A stretch of DNA of 64,000 bases from Macquaria australasica (taxonomy: Eukaryota > Chordata > Actinopteri > Centrarchiformes > Percichthyidae), in assembly GCA_005408345.1 (NCBI GenBank), contig SEMN01000227.1:620001-684000 (forward strand), read 5' to 3'. The notes beneath the pieces are model-generated. The model saw only the letters and a list, made by a program, of their open reading frames with translations, did no database searches and was not told where the DNA came from. Below, in pieces: positions 1 to 13,899 of the stretch. Position 1 is the stretch's first letter. The number at the start of each line of letters is the position of its first letter. Both the position numbers and the translations under genes were made by a program.

Positions 1-340
1 ATCTGGAGAAAGAAGGAGGAGGGTGGTAGAGGAGAGAGAATGAGAAAACTGAAGGGAGAGGAAGAGAGTGAAAAATGCTGACAGAAAAATGAGCAGAGAT
101 GTAGGAGAAGTGTAGAGAGTTGAGAGAAACAAAAGATATATGAGGAGAAAATGATTGAGTGGATGCAAGAGATGATGGTAAGTGCAGCAAGAAGAGGTGG
201 TGAGGATGAGAGATGAAGTTGAGGACATTCTTACAGAATGAGGAGAGATGAGTGAAAGAATGAGGAGTGGAGGTGAAAAGGGAGGAGAGAAGCAACAGAT
301 GAGTAGAAAGAAGAATGTAACAGACAACATTTTCTCTAAA
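1..340. repeat. Purine-rich (GA-rich) low-complexity tract
   Basis: The + strand is strongly biased to A and G, with recurrent GAGAGA, GAAGAGG and GAGGAG words and few pyrimidines. It is an imperfect rather than a perfect tandem repeat. No reading frame of interest is seen. Such tracts are common in fish introns and intergenic DNA and can be old microsatellites. Confidence 0.6.
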
Positions 341-2834
341 GTGATGAACATTATGCAGAAAATGAGCCAATATACCCAAAGTCAGAAGATTTTTTTTTTT
401 GCCTAATGCTGCAGAGGAGAAGCTCACGAAGGCAGAACTGTCAGTAAATGGAGCAGATATAATACCTGCTCAAATTTAAATGCATAATCCATGGATTACA
501 GCAGTTCAGTAATGAAATACGGTCAGTTTCAGCCATTTCTACATCACCTTGAGCCCAAAGTAAAATATGATCAGATGTCAGTTATCAACCTTGAACTCAC
601 GTGGATGTATTAAGGGAACTGGATACCATGATCCAGGATGCTTTATTATTTCCTTTGAAAGATCCTCATGTTGGCAGTTAGATACACCGAAAAAAAAGTT
701 CTTCAGGGTTTCATGTTTTGGGACTCTATCGAGCTTGAGTCTTTTGTGGTTGAGCCATTACGGGAAACTCTAAATAAGGAATAAACTTCACAAAAATCCA
801 GTAGATTATTTCATTTTGACTCGGCTAAGAAAGTCAAGTGTACACAGAGAAATTCAAGAGCAAATCTGAAGGCTGAGTCTTATGCACATATAATGTTACA
901 TAGCCTGACCTCCGTCTCATCAAGTTCAAACAGATTTGGAGAACATTTTAAAAAACGGACTGGAAGTCCTCAGGCTGTCATTTAAGTCCCTGTGAGGTTG
1001 GGAAAAGTGCTCAACTCCGGGAACACCACTGATTGGTTTCTGTTCGATTACAAACAAGTTCTCCATAGGGTAACCTAATTGGTTTAAAGTGAAACAAAAC
1101 CTTGCCATGTCTCTGCCCTTTTCTTTCCAAATGTTATGCTTGAATTTCTCCAGACAGCTGTGAACTCCTGGTTGATATGAGAGTTATGTTTCACAGTATG
1201 GAATCTTGAAACCACTGTGTAACTTTTAAGAAAGAACAGTGTGCAGCAGTTATCCAGGAGAGCAGCAGGATGAATGCATTAGCAAGGACCTGTACAATGG
1301 CCTCCACTGCCTAACCTTGTTCCAGCAGTGATGTAGTGATTTCTATCCCTTCAAAGGCAGCAGCGTAAGCCTGTGGATTTGTCAGGGTCCCAACAGGGTC
1401 TTAGCTGCTGGTCTTATAGGATTCCAGTGTACCGGTGGTCTTGCAGGACAGCACGCCATTACAAGCAGCCAGGTGCAATAATCCACTTTCAATGTGAGCC
1501 CATTGTGATAAAGCATATAAAAGCCCCTTTATAATGTGTCACCAAGGCAAAACCTCTCTCGCTTCCATTTTCATTCCCAAACAGAAAATGACACACTCTC
1601 TGTGGCTGTCTGCAAAATTACTCAGCATTAAATCAGCATATTGCAACACTAAAGGAACTGGATACCAGAACATTCTTTGCCGTGCAGCAATGTGGTTGTA
1701 AGAACAGTCTATGTCGGAAGACTGGACATGCTAAAGCTCATAAACAGAATTTGTTCCTGTCAGCCAAGACAGCATGAAGGGATTAGATCAGGATTAGACT
1801 TTCACAAAGTTATTTCAAATATCAATTTCACTCAACTGTAAAGTAAGAAAAGAGCAGATATTTACATAGAGAATTACTATACACAGTCACTGTAAGTCTG
1901 TAAACCTGTCTGTATCAATATAAGAGGTTAAAAATGTTTTTTTTAAGATGGATGTCCCTGGTTTTTCACACTCAGCTCACAAAGCAGCTCCTGAGAGCCT
2001 GTACAATGGACGGCTGTTCAGTCGCTGTCCATGGTGCTGAAATGTTTGAAAGTAACACGGCTTTTTTTAAAGTCTGTAATCCATAAGGAACAAAATCAGT
2101 TCATATCAGTATATATTACCATTAGAGTTAATAACAATATAATGTTATTATCAATCACATTTCTGTACATTATGAAAATAGTGTGCTCAGTTTATAAGAG
2201 GGACAAAGAGCCTCTATCAGGAATGGTAATATGAATAATGTGATGGCGAGTCATTTCAAACAGTAAAAACTGTGGCTCTGCTGCCTCTCAAGTACTATTA
2301 TGGTATTCAAAAGGAATGCTGCATAGTGGTCCAAAAACTCGTACAAAGAAGAATGATTTACATCAAACTAAAATGGAACCATGTGAGCTTAATGAAAAGC
2401 TCAACTTTAGTCTTTATAGGGCAAAATAAACTAACATATTTTTCTGTTTACAGATTAGTTTACAGACCATTACACTGCACAGAGGGACTGTCATGTTTGC
2501 CTTACACCTCACACGATTCATTTGACCTTCTTTAATTGTTGGCAGTGGTTATGGAGGGTATTTATGTAACTTACTAATACAGCTACTGATGTTGTTTTAT
2601 GTATGTTTTATAGTTTTATGTATACTGTACATGAATGTAACACATTGCTGATTGGAGCACAGCCTTGACATAAATAGTGTGACTACCTCAATGAACAACA
2701 CAATGAAATAGACACTAACACTGTGTTCCACACTACATATTAACTGTGTAAAGTATACTAATCTGTATAGTATACTGTTTTTGCAGTTAGCATGCATGAA
2801 ATCAACATAACCATTTTATACTGATAAGAAATGA
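341..2834. other. Unique AT-rich non-coding DNA
   Basis: No convincing exon, RNA gene or mobile element is visible. The open frames here are short (60-87 codons) and have no recognisable domains. A T-run lies near 391-400. Confidence 0.5.
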
Positions 2835-2871
2835 TACAATATGTACGCCATCAGATGTCGTACATATTGTA
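2835..2871. repeat. Perfect 13-bp inverted repeat (hairpin)
   Basis: The arms 2835-2847 and 2859-2871 are exact reverse complements (TACAATATGTACG) separated by an 11-nt loop. The stem is too short for a normal pre-miRNA. It may be the centre of an eroded MITE or a chance palindrome in AT-rich DNA. Confidence 0.7.
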
Positions 2872-3924
2872 CTTTGCAAAGTTTAATTGGCAGTAGCATT
2901 TCAAAGACATAGTAGAATGTCTTTCTAAAGATGTAATATATATTTTTTTGTTTACCAAAATCTTCCTGGATCTGTCTCAGCACTATTCATAAATTATTCC
3001 TCTTTTTTTTTTGCAGCTGTGAGTAGCTGATCCATCTCCTTTGTGCATTGACAATAGTGTCCCTCAGCAGCGCACTCAAAAATAATGTTTCTAGTAAGCT
3101 TACTGACTTGTTGAATATAGTTAATTTTGTAACTTTTCAAACCTGCCTTTAATTGGTGATGTATTATGGAATAGGGACACAAAGCAACTTCTTGGAAAAT
3201 AGTGAATATTTGATGGTGACCTCATCCTGCACTAGTAGGATTTATGAATAAAAACACATTTTTAAGTAATCCTATACCATCTGTCCTGTCCATCAAATCA
3301 AACAGGCTTCATCTCTTAAACCGATATTCCATTGGTTTAACTTTAGAATAAATTGCATTATGTCCTGCTCCAACAATCTGTTTCAACACAAAATACATCA
3401 TATTATAGAAGGATGCCGTTTCAATGTCTTTAAGCACCCTCATATTAGTGAATCTGATGAAGCTGTATGTGTAATGTGTTCGATTAGTAGTAAAGCAACC
3501 CAGCCTGCTGTGTGTGGCCTTAAATTTCTGACATGTTATATTAAAGAATATCGAAAGTCATTTATTACAGGTCATATTGACATTATAGTGAAGGATTCGT
3601 GAGCTAATGTTTTCTTTATTGGAATCAATTAAAATATTTTTCATTACAATAACGTGAATATATTTGATTTATTACATTATATGTTTTAGGTGAACAAAAG
3701 TAACAGCAACACTTAGCAGTATAATGCAATCTAATAGAACAAAACTGCAAACTATGGCATGCAACATTACCATAGAGGTGAATCAGTACCCCTATGACAC
3801 AGTCAAAAACCAACATTACAAACATGATGTGGTTTTAAGAAGATGGACAGTTAGCTGACCAGATGCTACGGTTTAGCTAACAAGCAAAGTCCAAAATTAC
3901 TCAGATTCATGGGCGTTACGTTAT
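2872..3924. other. Unique AT-rich non-coding DNA
   Basis: Nothing identifiable. Open frames are at most 80 codons and resemble no known protein. Confidence 0.5.
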
Positions 3925-4030
3925 TCAGTTCAATTTTATTAATATAGCGCCAAATCATAAAAGAAGTTATCTCAGGGCACTTTTCATATAGAGCAGGTCT
4001 AGACCGTACTCTTTAAGGCCGTACTCGTTA
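3925..4030 (-). mobile_element. 5'-truncated LINE/SINE 3'-tail fragment
   Basis: The segment starts with TCAATTTTATTAATATAGCG and continues through a block containing GTTATCTCAGGGCACTTTT and AGCAGGTCTAGACCG. It is the reverse complement of the last ~100 bp of the copy at 34890-35215, so the two belong to one interspersed family inserted in opposite orientations. The tail with ATTGAATT-type repeats and the 5' truncation fit a retroposed LINE or LINE-dependent SINE. The family is common in percomorph fish from memory, but I cannot name it safely. Confidence 0.7.
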
Positions 4031-5921
4031 TAACTTAAACAAAATCATAGGGATCACATAACAATTAAAATGTCCCTGTTAACATGGATCAAGATTAATG
4101 TCTCAGTAATAAATGCTGGAGAATGCTCCTGGCTGTTTACAAATGCTTTCCATTCCTGTTTTGTCTCTGAGTGAGCCATTTGTCACAAACCAATATGCTG
4201 CAGATTGCTGAATGAGCACGCTGCCGATTTCAGGCAGGAAAAAACAACAGCACATATTTATGTGGTGCATGTGTGTGTAATAAATTTGAGGGAGATTGCA
4301 TTGTCACCAACTGTATCGGGTTCAAATACTCTTAGCACTATTAACATTAATATCCATCAGATACTTCATATATTTTCCTCCCCATGATACAGACCTATGG
4401 GGATTAAATTATTCATTATGCCTATTTGCAGACCTGATGAGAAATGCTTGGCTATGGAGGGGAAAAAAAATATGATAGAAACCTAAAGTAGGGTGAAAAT
4501 GTAGAAAAAAACTTAGTCATTGCATATTTATTTCCCACATAACAAATCTGCAGCTTAACAAAACACGCTCAAATTTCGAGAAGGGCTGATGAAACTCAAA
4601 CCACACAAAGTCATCTTTTTTCTCTCCATTTTTTCCCCAACCTATCTACCGGCAAAATCCCCTAAAATTTCATACAGTATTAGCTATTTGTGTGTCAGCC
4701 AGCATAAGCACTAAATTTTAATGATGTAACTAAAAGTCAGGAGAAGTCTCAAAGTATCAACCCTTATGCCTACATTATGTGAATTTCTGAATGCTGTCAA
4801 CAAAAAGTAAAACAATTGGCAAAGTCTGAGTGATGCCGAGGGTTCTTCGAGTGTTTTTAGCTCCAGCACGTGAATTTGCCTCATTCTTGGACCCAGTCAC
4901 ATAAAAAATCAAATTTAGATGACTTAAAGTACTCGGTTATTTTTAGGAAAACATCAGTACCTTTGGTAAAAGAAAACTACTGTATGTTGACTGTTGGTAA
5001 AAGACAGGACATGAACTGCGAACCATCCACCGTGAGCTACTCCCTAAGATGTTTTATGAAACTTAACATCTCGCTTCTTTTGTCTTTGCTGTTCAAGCTG
5101 GGAACAGAAGATTATTGAAACCTACAAGGGTTGGACATTCCTCATACAATTTCCAGCAACACAGACTGATTGTCTTATCTCGGCAGTTAGAAAAGAGCAC
5201 ATACTGAACACCTCCGTAAATACGGAGACAACACACTGGATGACTGGTAGGCTATGATTACAGTTGTGTTGCTAGGCAGAAATTCCCTGTTCCTTAACCA
5301 ATACAGAAATGGACACCCATCAAAAAGAGTCTTCCGTGCTAATTTATACAGCAATGCTGTAACTGCAATGCAAAATGATGGCTAAAAATCAAACATGTTT
5401 AAAATGACTGTAATGAGAATGATATGCAGCGACTGAATCCTTCATCAGCAAACATTGAAGGATTTTGTGATCTCCCAACTGTCAACACCAACCGTCCCAG
5501 ACGGGAACAGATCCGACCCAACTTGGTCCGATCAGTCGTAAGACCCAGATCATATTCATAATCAGTTCAACAATCGACTGTCCATTATTGAGGATGGTCA
5601 TTATCTGATGACCGAAAGAGAGTCACTTGCCAGGAAGGAGAAAACGTAAGTTTGCTGCTGTTTTTCTGCTGAGGGAAATCTCTCTTTAGCTGTTATTTCC
5701 AACTTAAGTGGAATTCTTATCTTAGATTTAAAGGCTAGATCTATCATCATCTTCAGATCTGTCATTTTAAAAAATGGGATTTGACCCAACTAACATTGCT
5801 AGTTTGTGGCAGAGCAAAAGCCTGATACCTCGAGTTTTAACCAAGATCATCTGACTGGAGGGTTCAAGTTCAAATGAATTAATCATCATTTAGGGAATAA
5901 CAGAAAATGTAATTGCTAAAT
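4031..5921. other. Unique AT-rich non-coding DNA
   Basis: No feature supported. Short open frames (60-82 codons) lack recognisable motifs. Confidence 0.5.
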
Positions 5922-5957
5922 GATATGCGCTCTTGGGACAACCCAAGAGAGCATATC
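5922..5957. repeat. Near-perfect 16-bp hairpin
   Basis: Arm 5922-5937 (GATATGCGCTCTTGGG) and arm 5942-5957 pair at 15 of 16 positions around a 4-nt loop (ACAA). The whole structure is 36 nt, shorter than a typical animal pre-miRNA hairpin. It may be a relic palindromic MITE core. Confidence 0.7.
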
Positions 5958-8900
5958 ACGAGAGAGTCTGGGATCTTTTTTTTTTTTGCCAACTCATGAC
6001 CCCCCCTTCAACTTCAGATCTCAGGAGTTTGTGTTGGTTCGACTATTTAGCTTAGCATGAGTATCAATGACTGTAGCTTCAAGTAAGAGTCAAAAAAAGT
6101 AAGTGATATTAGAAATATATGTATATTGTAAGACATTTAAGTGCAAAAACAAGAGTTTCACAGTACACATACTATGAGGACAAATAAAAAATAGTAACCC
6201 TGGTTGCAGAGTCAGGCAGGTGAATCACAGCCCTGGATTCTTTTGGAGATATCTGATGTTTCTGCCAAAGTATTGTGAACATCAGAGTGTAGCTGTGGGC
6301 TACTGTGCACTTCTGGGGTTAAAGCCCACATGTAGTTGTTAAGTGTTCATTGCTGTCAGAGATCAACAGCTGCATGAAATTGGTCAAAGAATATGCTTTA
6401 GCACTTCACTTAAAGTTTGATCATAGAGGCGGAAAATAAAATCATCCAGTGAGAATGTGATGGACTCCTGCTGAAGTCATCGATAAAACTGTAAAGTAGA
6501 CATAATCTCTACTTAAAACTTGCAAATGTTTGTTTCTGCAACTTTATTCGAGTTTTTTTATTTTTTATTAACTCAGTCAATATTGTCTATTTTTAATGTT
6601 CATTCTGCCTTTAACTCTGTAACATACAGTTATCTAGGTGGAATCATGCATGCAAATATCTCCAGCCCACATGGACTTTCAAGACACTACAAATTAACAT
6701 AACCTAGATCCAGAGTGCAGTGCATACATTTTTAAATGATACTACAAAGATAAAAGAACAGAAATTCACATAACTTACATTTGATTTTCAGACCTTCATG
6801 TCTACAGCAAAATTCATATATTACTAATGAAGCATATATAATTGTAACCCACAAGAGGAATCAAATTAGAGATGGAGAAGTCCAATTCCCGAGGTTTTTG
6901 AGACAAAATTAGCTAAATACTTACTAAATAAATAGATCACTGTATAACTAATATTTAGGAGAGTAACGAGTCAGTCAAATGACAGCTGTCTGCACTGATC
7001 TTTAAGATGCATTGAATTTTTTTTTCTTGGTTTTGTATCTCTTTAAATTTAGGAAGTCTACAAATAAATAAATAATTAAATAAAACAGTCAACAACAAGC
7101 CAAAAGTGGGGATAGCTGCAGAATTAAAGCAGGATGGAAATAAAAATAATATAGAAATACAGTATAAACCCCTCCAGCTGCTCTGGGTTATTCACAACCT
7201 TCTTCTCTCACTGTGAAGCGCAGATAAATCTATAAGGCCTGCAGCTGCTCGGGCAGGAGGAGAGTTGGTGTCATGATTGTGAGCATCAATCGCAAAGTTC
7301 AGTTTGAAATGAGCTCAGGACGCCACAGCCTGTATCGCACTAACATTGATCAGTAGATATCAGTGGGGAAAACTAGTCAGCTGTATACAACTGTTAGCGT
7401 AGCATCAGTCAGGGTCAGGGCGCTATCACTGAACAGGAGGATTACTAGTCGATTTGTGCGCTGATGCTGAGGGATGCTGGGAAGGCCAATGCAGATACTG
7501 TCCACAGTGATGCAGCACCTCACATGTTTGCGGGCTCTGATATATAAAATCAGTCCAATGTACCCATATCTGACAACATTGTCTCAACAAGTATAATGAA
7601 CCCCCAAGAAACACAAGATACATAATGAGTGACTAGTTTTTGTATTGTAGGATTAAGTTTTCATCCATAGAAATATATGAGCACTGCTCTGTCCACCTCT
7701 AGACTATTGTACTACTCTATATGTAGTGGACATGCAGCTGAACAGTTTAATCTTACCAACATTTTAATTTAATTAGACCATTTTGTAACGACTTAACGAT
7801 GGAATGTGTGCTTTTGCATTCTTACATTTCCATATTCATTTCCCAGGTGCAGTTTTCAGCCAGGAGGCAGGCTCAGGTGTATGCTAAGAATAGCCCTAAT
7901 GCTCAGAAATCCATGTCAAGCAAAATAATTCCATTTACTTCATTAAAATGTAATTTTATGGCTTCATAATCAAAGCTTTCCCACTAAATTAATGTGATTT
8001 GAGCCAAGTCAAGCAGCTCATTGTGTTTTCAGACAAGGCTTTGCTTGACATTTCCAATAATCAGTATGCGTGAGGATTTGGTTCTTTTGCTGGAATATGA
8101 ATTGGTACCGAATTGATGATGAAGATGATGATGATTCATTTACATGAAAATGCTGCAATTACGCTGTAATTAAATTGAAGTAGCTAGTGGAACGATATTA
8201 TGGGTTAGAGGTGTGTGTTTGGATGTCAGTTGGCAAAAAACATTGTTTACATTTCCAAGAGAGTGTGGTTGAGGTCTATCATATTTCTTTCTCATCTTCC
8301 ACCTCCAGATCTAACATCGCGGGTGAGGGAGGTGTGGGTGGAGGACAGCAGTCCTCCAGTTCACTGTGTCCGAGAGTCCACTCAAAAGTGGGGGTAGATT
8401 GGTGAGCATGGTCAAATTAAATCCTTGGATCAAATTCTGCATATTCCATTTCACTTGGAATTTGTCACAATACAGAAACTAAAGATGCTCTACCAGCCAT
8501 TTCCAGTTCTGACTTCAAAGATCCACAAGCTTCTTCTCAATTAATGTCAAACCAACAGATCTTGAGGACCTCTTTGGATTCAAAATTCTCAATTTTCAGA
8601 ATATTTAAAAAAAACATTGCAATTTGGAAGAGGTCTGAAGTGACTACATTAAGTTGTTGGGTCCAACCAGCTAGAAGCAGGCATAGTAGAAGAGGGGTAA
8701 CACTCCAGGATGAAGACAGGTAGTTACTGGAATAACCTTCTTCTGCCCCAGGCTATTTTAGAGGCTGAAATAATAGAATATTCAATCTACAATGTGTAAT
8801 AAACACCTGTTAGTCTGTAATCAGTAACATGTTGTGGTTCGGTCTTACTAAACCAGTATGAAGCCAGAAGGGTAAAGTAACTGAGTTCAAGTGTAGCTTT

Positions 8901-10511
8901 GGGTTTGGAGACAAACGACCACAGGGAGATGTGAATCCACCGTGTTGCACAGAGCTCTCGGTGTGAGAAAATAAAACGTCCCAGGAGAAGCCGCTCACCA
9001 CACCACAGAGTCATTAATTCTGCATCATGACCTGCCTGTCTGCTGGCAGCAGCCGGGCAATGTGTATCCTGTGGCATCATTATATTAGGAGTTGGATCAG
9101 AACAGCAACAAATAACAGGAGGGTGGTGTTGTGGGATGGGGTCAGATGTGCGTGTGTGTGTGTCTGTGTGCTTGTGTGACGTCTGGATTTCTTCAGTAAA
9201 CTCTGAAATCAAGAAATAAAAAAATAAAAAAACATCCATCATAAAATCTCAGAAGTGATGCCATGATCTAACAGGAGGGTGTAGTGGAATCCACAGAGCC
9301 ACAGAGCTTAATCTTTTTTTCTTTTTTTAAATCCTCAGACTTCCTGAGAGGTGACCCACAGCATTATTTTACACAATGTGGTCCCCCAGAATAGAGAACA
9401 GAACAAAACCTGCAGCTTTTACAAGCGTATCTTACTTGGTTCAAAGCCTTTCCCAAAAGATGAAACCAAAAAATACAAGCCTACACTGACGATTAGCGGA
9501 AACCACCTACAACAGTGAGCCGGTCCAACATAAAGGGAAAAAAAAACAAAGTTACAGCCCACATAGATCCATTGTTTGTACAGTGAAGTGCTTCATTATT
9601 TATCTGTTTTCAAATGTATTTTTGTGTATATTAACTCATTCAATAAAAAAAATAAAAAAATACCAACCATGGCCTGCCCCTTTAAAGGATGTACTTTTGT
9701 ATGCAGATAGTGGAAGCCCCAGCCCCATACAGTATGTGTTTATTTCGATTGATGGTAGAGATGAGAAAGATTACCATTTTTACAAATCAAGACAATGTAT
9801 GATTGTTGAGTTGATTGTGTGAGGGTTTGAAATACTGCTCTGACACTATAGTTTTAAATCCATTAAAATGTGGGTTTTATTACCTGGAATGATGGACATG
9901 ATGTGATGCTAATGTGAGACATCAATGTTTGTTTGCTTTTCAGGCACTTCTATATAATTCAGTGCTAAGTCGGATGTATCGGAGCTTTCAGAAAAATCTG
10001 AATAAATCTTTCCTGGTCAAAATTACAAGACATGAACGTTATTTATGTTGGAAACTGGCAATTACAGTAACTGCAAAATAACATTAAGGCATAAAGTGCT
10101 TGATTTTGGCTCAGGCCACAGGAGAAATTGCTTAGCCAAACAATGCTTTACTCACATTTAAGTCATCAGATGCTACAGGGAATTATTTTTAAACAGTTAA
10201 AAGGGCATTTTATGAATGAATAATGTAATATAAAAAGACAATGAGTTTTGGTTCTCTTCAGCTTCTGTGGATCTCAGCTGTAAAGAGTTTTTCTTCCATA
10301 GTTAGCATACAATGTGCACTCTGGGAAACCTCAGCTTGCAGCTCTGTATGTTGGCACCACACTGAGGGGGTGCAGGGCGTTCCTCCCACCTGCTAAGAGT
10401 TCTGAAAGTTACTGCTGTATCAGAACATAGAGCAGGTACACCTACGCAGGTAAACAGACGTCTTCTGACTGTTCAGCTGACTGTTAACGATTCAAGAACC
10501 CAGTAAGCTTT
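5958..10511. other. Unique non-coding DNA with minor simple repeats
   Basis: Mostly unique AT-rich sequence. Small simple repeats include a GAT-rich stretch near 8116-8136, a TG-rich run near 9148-9176 and A/T runs near 7019, 9311 and 9625. The 151-codon minus-strand frame at 8787-9242 is inflated by the TG run and is not supported as a gene. Confidence 0.45.
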
Positions 10512-11119
10512 AGCTGCGTTTCCACCCAAAGTACCCAGACCTATTAGTCCCAGGAACTACTTTTCAAGGATCTAAAAGGTTCCTTTAGCCTGTTGTTGTC
10601 TGTGTTTCCACTGCGGTCTGAAGACCTGTGAAGATTAGGCAAATTCAGCTAGCGTATAAAAAAGCGACGGCTGTTTTAACACGCCATTTTTGCGTGCGAC
10701 TATGATGCCATATAAAGCGATGGACAGGCATCATTATCTGTGTTTCACTGCAACAACAGTAAGCATGGAGGAGCTCAATAAGGCCTGGACTTTGTCGTCC
10801 GTCCAGCTGTCGTATGCTTTCTTCTGTATATTCATTGTGTTAAGGCACAAAAAAACAAAACTGGTTTGCGTCTACAGATTTTTAAAAATGGTGGCTGAAA
10901 TAAAATGCTGCAAGTACTCGACCAATCCAAAATGTTCAGCACTGCAAGCCCCACCCCCAAAGTTCCTGTACTTTTGGAAAGTACTACTCCTGAGCAGGGA
11001 CTTTTTGGGGGGTAAAATAATGTCCCTGGAACTTAATTTAGACCCGGGTCCCTGCGGTGGAAACGCCCCTCCAAAGGTTCCTAGTCCCTGGGGAAAGTTT
11101 GTGCGGTGGAAACACGGCT
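10512..11119. mobile_element. Non-autonomous TIR DNA transposon (~608 bp)
   Basis: The left end begins AGCTGCGTTTCCACC and the right end reads GGTGGAAACACGGCT, which is an imperfect terminal inverted repeat (12 of 15 positions match). Subterminal blocks rich in 'agtcccaggaac' on the left and 'cctagtccctgggga' on the right are also in inverted relation. No transposase is encoded; the 153-codon frame inside is not recognisable. The superfamily (hAT or PIF/Harbinger) is undecided because no clear target duplication can be read. Confidence 0.65.
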
Positions 11120-13899
11120 TTTGCTTTGGTTATTTGCAGGTCAAAACTTGACTAGATATCTAGGTTACAACTGACCTGAATTAGAACTGTAATTCAATAT
11201 GAAGCAGGTCCTAACTTCACATATAGCTGTCAAGCAACATGTGTTAATAAGAGAACATTGATCTCTGAACATTGTTCTTATATTGCGTTTTGCAGTGTTT
11301 ACACCTGCGCTATTGGCAAGTCAAGCAGCGACTACTTTAAATCACAATTGCAAAGGTATCAAGTTAAATACCAATTAGCATTATGTGCCAGTTTTAATAG
11401 CGCTCTGACATCATTTTTATGTGAGTTTCCAAGGCATCAAAAGACAACTTACAGAAGTCACTACCAGTCTCTGATAAGTTGCAAACTTCTGTAATGTAGC
11501 AGGAAGAAATGCCTGAAAGATCATAAGGAAATTCGATTAGCACAGAGAAAAAGTATAGCAGACTCCCACCAAAGTAGAAAAAAATGCTAGAAAAAGCATC
11601 ATCAGGTTGACTTCAAGATCTCTGACAGTCTCATCAAATGGCAAACAGTATAAGTTTCACAAAACAGGTTTTCACTGCAGAGCTTTGGTGGGTTTTTGTT
11701 CAGTACAGTGTTTTGTACACCCAATGTTTCTGAACAGAAGGTTCCTCCTGGGCCATGGAAAAGGGCAACAATCACAACAAAAGCAAGACATGAGTGACCT
11801 GTAGCTCTTACAGAAGCATTCAAGCTGTGCAATCCATACCAAGTCTGACCTTGACCGAGGCAGGACGAACTGTCTTCAACAGACTAATATCAGAAATACC
11901 AACAAAACCCTGTTAAATGGACAGACATACTGTAGCTTTAAGTATATGCCCACAGTGAAACCTGAAAGCTTATCTAACAGGGACAACGCACTGCACATTT
12001 CTTGCTCCAAAAATACAGTAGCTGTGGGGCTACTCCAAGTCTTCATGAGCAAATCGTGTTAGTTTCAAGTTTTAATGTTTCTGAATGCTGACCTTTAAAA
12101 TGACTTGGCATGGCAGGACATTTTCCTTTCAAAGTTGTTAATAGTGTTTTTAATTAGCTGAAACCAAGTCCCTTCAATGCATAGGCCTAATAATAACATG
12201 ATCAACATGTGATACAGTGTGCAAGGCCTGCCCATTGCTGTGTTGTTGTTGTTTTTTTTTATTTAAGAAGTCAAGTTTCAGTCAGAGACTTGACTACACT
12301 TTCAGTCAAATCCCTCGATGCAAGTCTCAAGGCCTGATAATAGTTGCAGTAAAGTAAACACATTCATATCCAACAATTTTTCTTAAGCAAATGTAATTTT
12401 GTAGGAAACAAGATGCCACCATGATTATTTTCTTTATCAGCATGTTGAGGTAAAGTTTATATTAAACGTTCCCTGCCTGCCAATGCACAATGTTGGCAGT
12501 GAATACTGAAAGGTATCTGCAAAATGTGTACTGTCAATATCTTTTGTTCATTTTCCTACAATGTATGCCGGTGGTGCATTGACTTTTACCAAAACCAACA
12601 TCTTTCCAACCTAACAACATGGGGCACACAAGGTGCAAACTCTGGTGTCAAAGTCATGTGCTTTATACACCTACCATCAAGCCCTAACCTCTTCCCAACA
12701 AGTTTTCTCTGGTATAGGAATATCGTGCTTCCTGGATTAAAAAAAAACAAAACATTGCCAGTGAATGTAATTCAGTTAGTAACAAATTAGTAGTGTATAA
12801 ACATATGTTTCAGGAGATAGGGTTGGAAACCAATGATAACCTTGACTGATCAATGTAGATATACTTCAGAACATGTGTAAAGTTGGACATTTGGGTGATT
12901 TGAACGGCTGCATTTATACAAAACATGAAGGAGAGTCGCATATTGTCAGAACTGATTTTTAGAATTTGTAGATATTGACGTATCGGTTCTGTGAGACGGA
13001 CAGGAAATGTACGTCTAAAATGCTCCACAAATGTGTGAATCACCTTTGAATGTGTGTAATATTTTTCAACCCAGACCTGCAGAGACCAGTGAGAAGCACT
13101 CAGATTTCCCAGAGTCTCTCCTGCATGTACTGCGCCTCCCATTAGCAGAGCAGCAGCAGCAACTGAAACCTATTACTTCTCAAAATGCAGCAAAATACAC
13201 CTCAGCAGACATATTGTTACATAAAATTCAAGCCTTTCAAACCACCGGTTGGCGGTTCATTGCCTCAGTGCCTTCCGGCAATTGAAAGAGCACAAAAAGA
13301 TTTGATCAGCTCCTGGGAGTCGAGCAACAGTGCAGCAGCGGTGAAAATGTGAGCTTTTCTGTCACAGCAATTGGAGCTGGTTTTCTTCCCTAAGTTATGT
13401 GTGAGCTGTGCTATCAGCTCATCAGGATATGATACTGTCTTAACTACAAACCAGCATCTTAAACTGGGCTAATCATGTGCATCACATCTATGTTTCTGAT
13501 TGATAAATTCACATTTTAAGAGGAGATACTCATTTACTTGCCAGATTAAGCTTTAAGCAGCCATGTCTCCTCTTCCAAAGCAAATACTCTGACTCTTATA
13601 TTTTGAAAATTATGTGAAACTAAGTTTTCCTCTCCCTCCTCCCTCTTTTGCTCGCTCCAGCCAGAGGCGAAAAGAAACAACACTTTGAGATTAAAAATGT
13701 AAGCATCGCTAATTAGGTCCTGATCTCGTTTGGGTATTCATTCAAGTGTGATAACATTTACATTTCAAATGCCAAAGTGTCAGAGGTGTTTTATTTTTGC
13801 TGACGTTAGTAGTAACTGAAGAATCCCAGAGGCTACTAAAAACGAACCATGAACATGTAAGGAATATTTGTGTTTCCTGTTTATTTGAGCTTGTTGTGG
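11120..13899. other. Unique non-coding DNA
   Basis: No supported gene or repeat. Open frames of 65-110 codons occur on both strands without domain signatures. Confidence 0.45.

Noticed and set aside
8787..9242. 151-codon minus-strand frame
   Set aside because: Contains a His-Thr stretch from a TG repeat and no domain; treated as chance.
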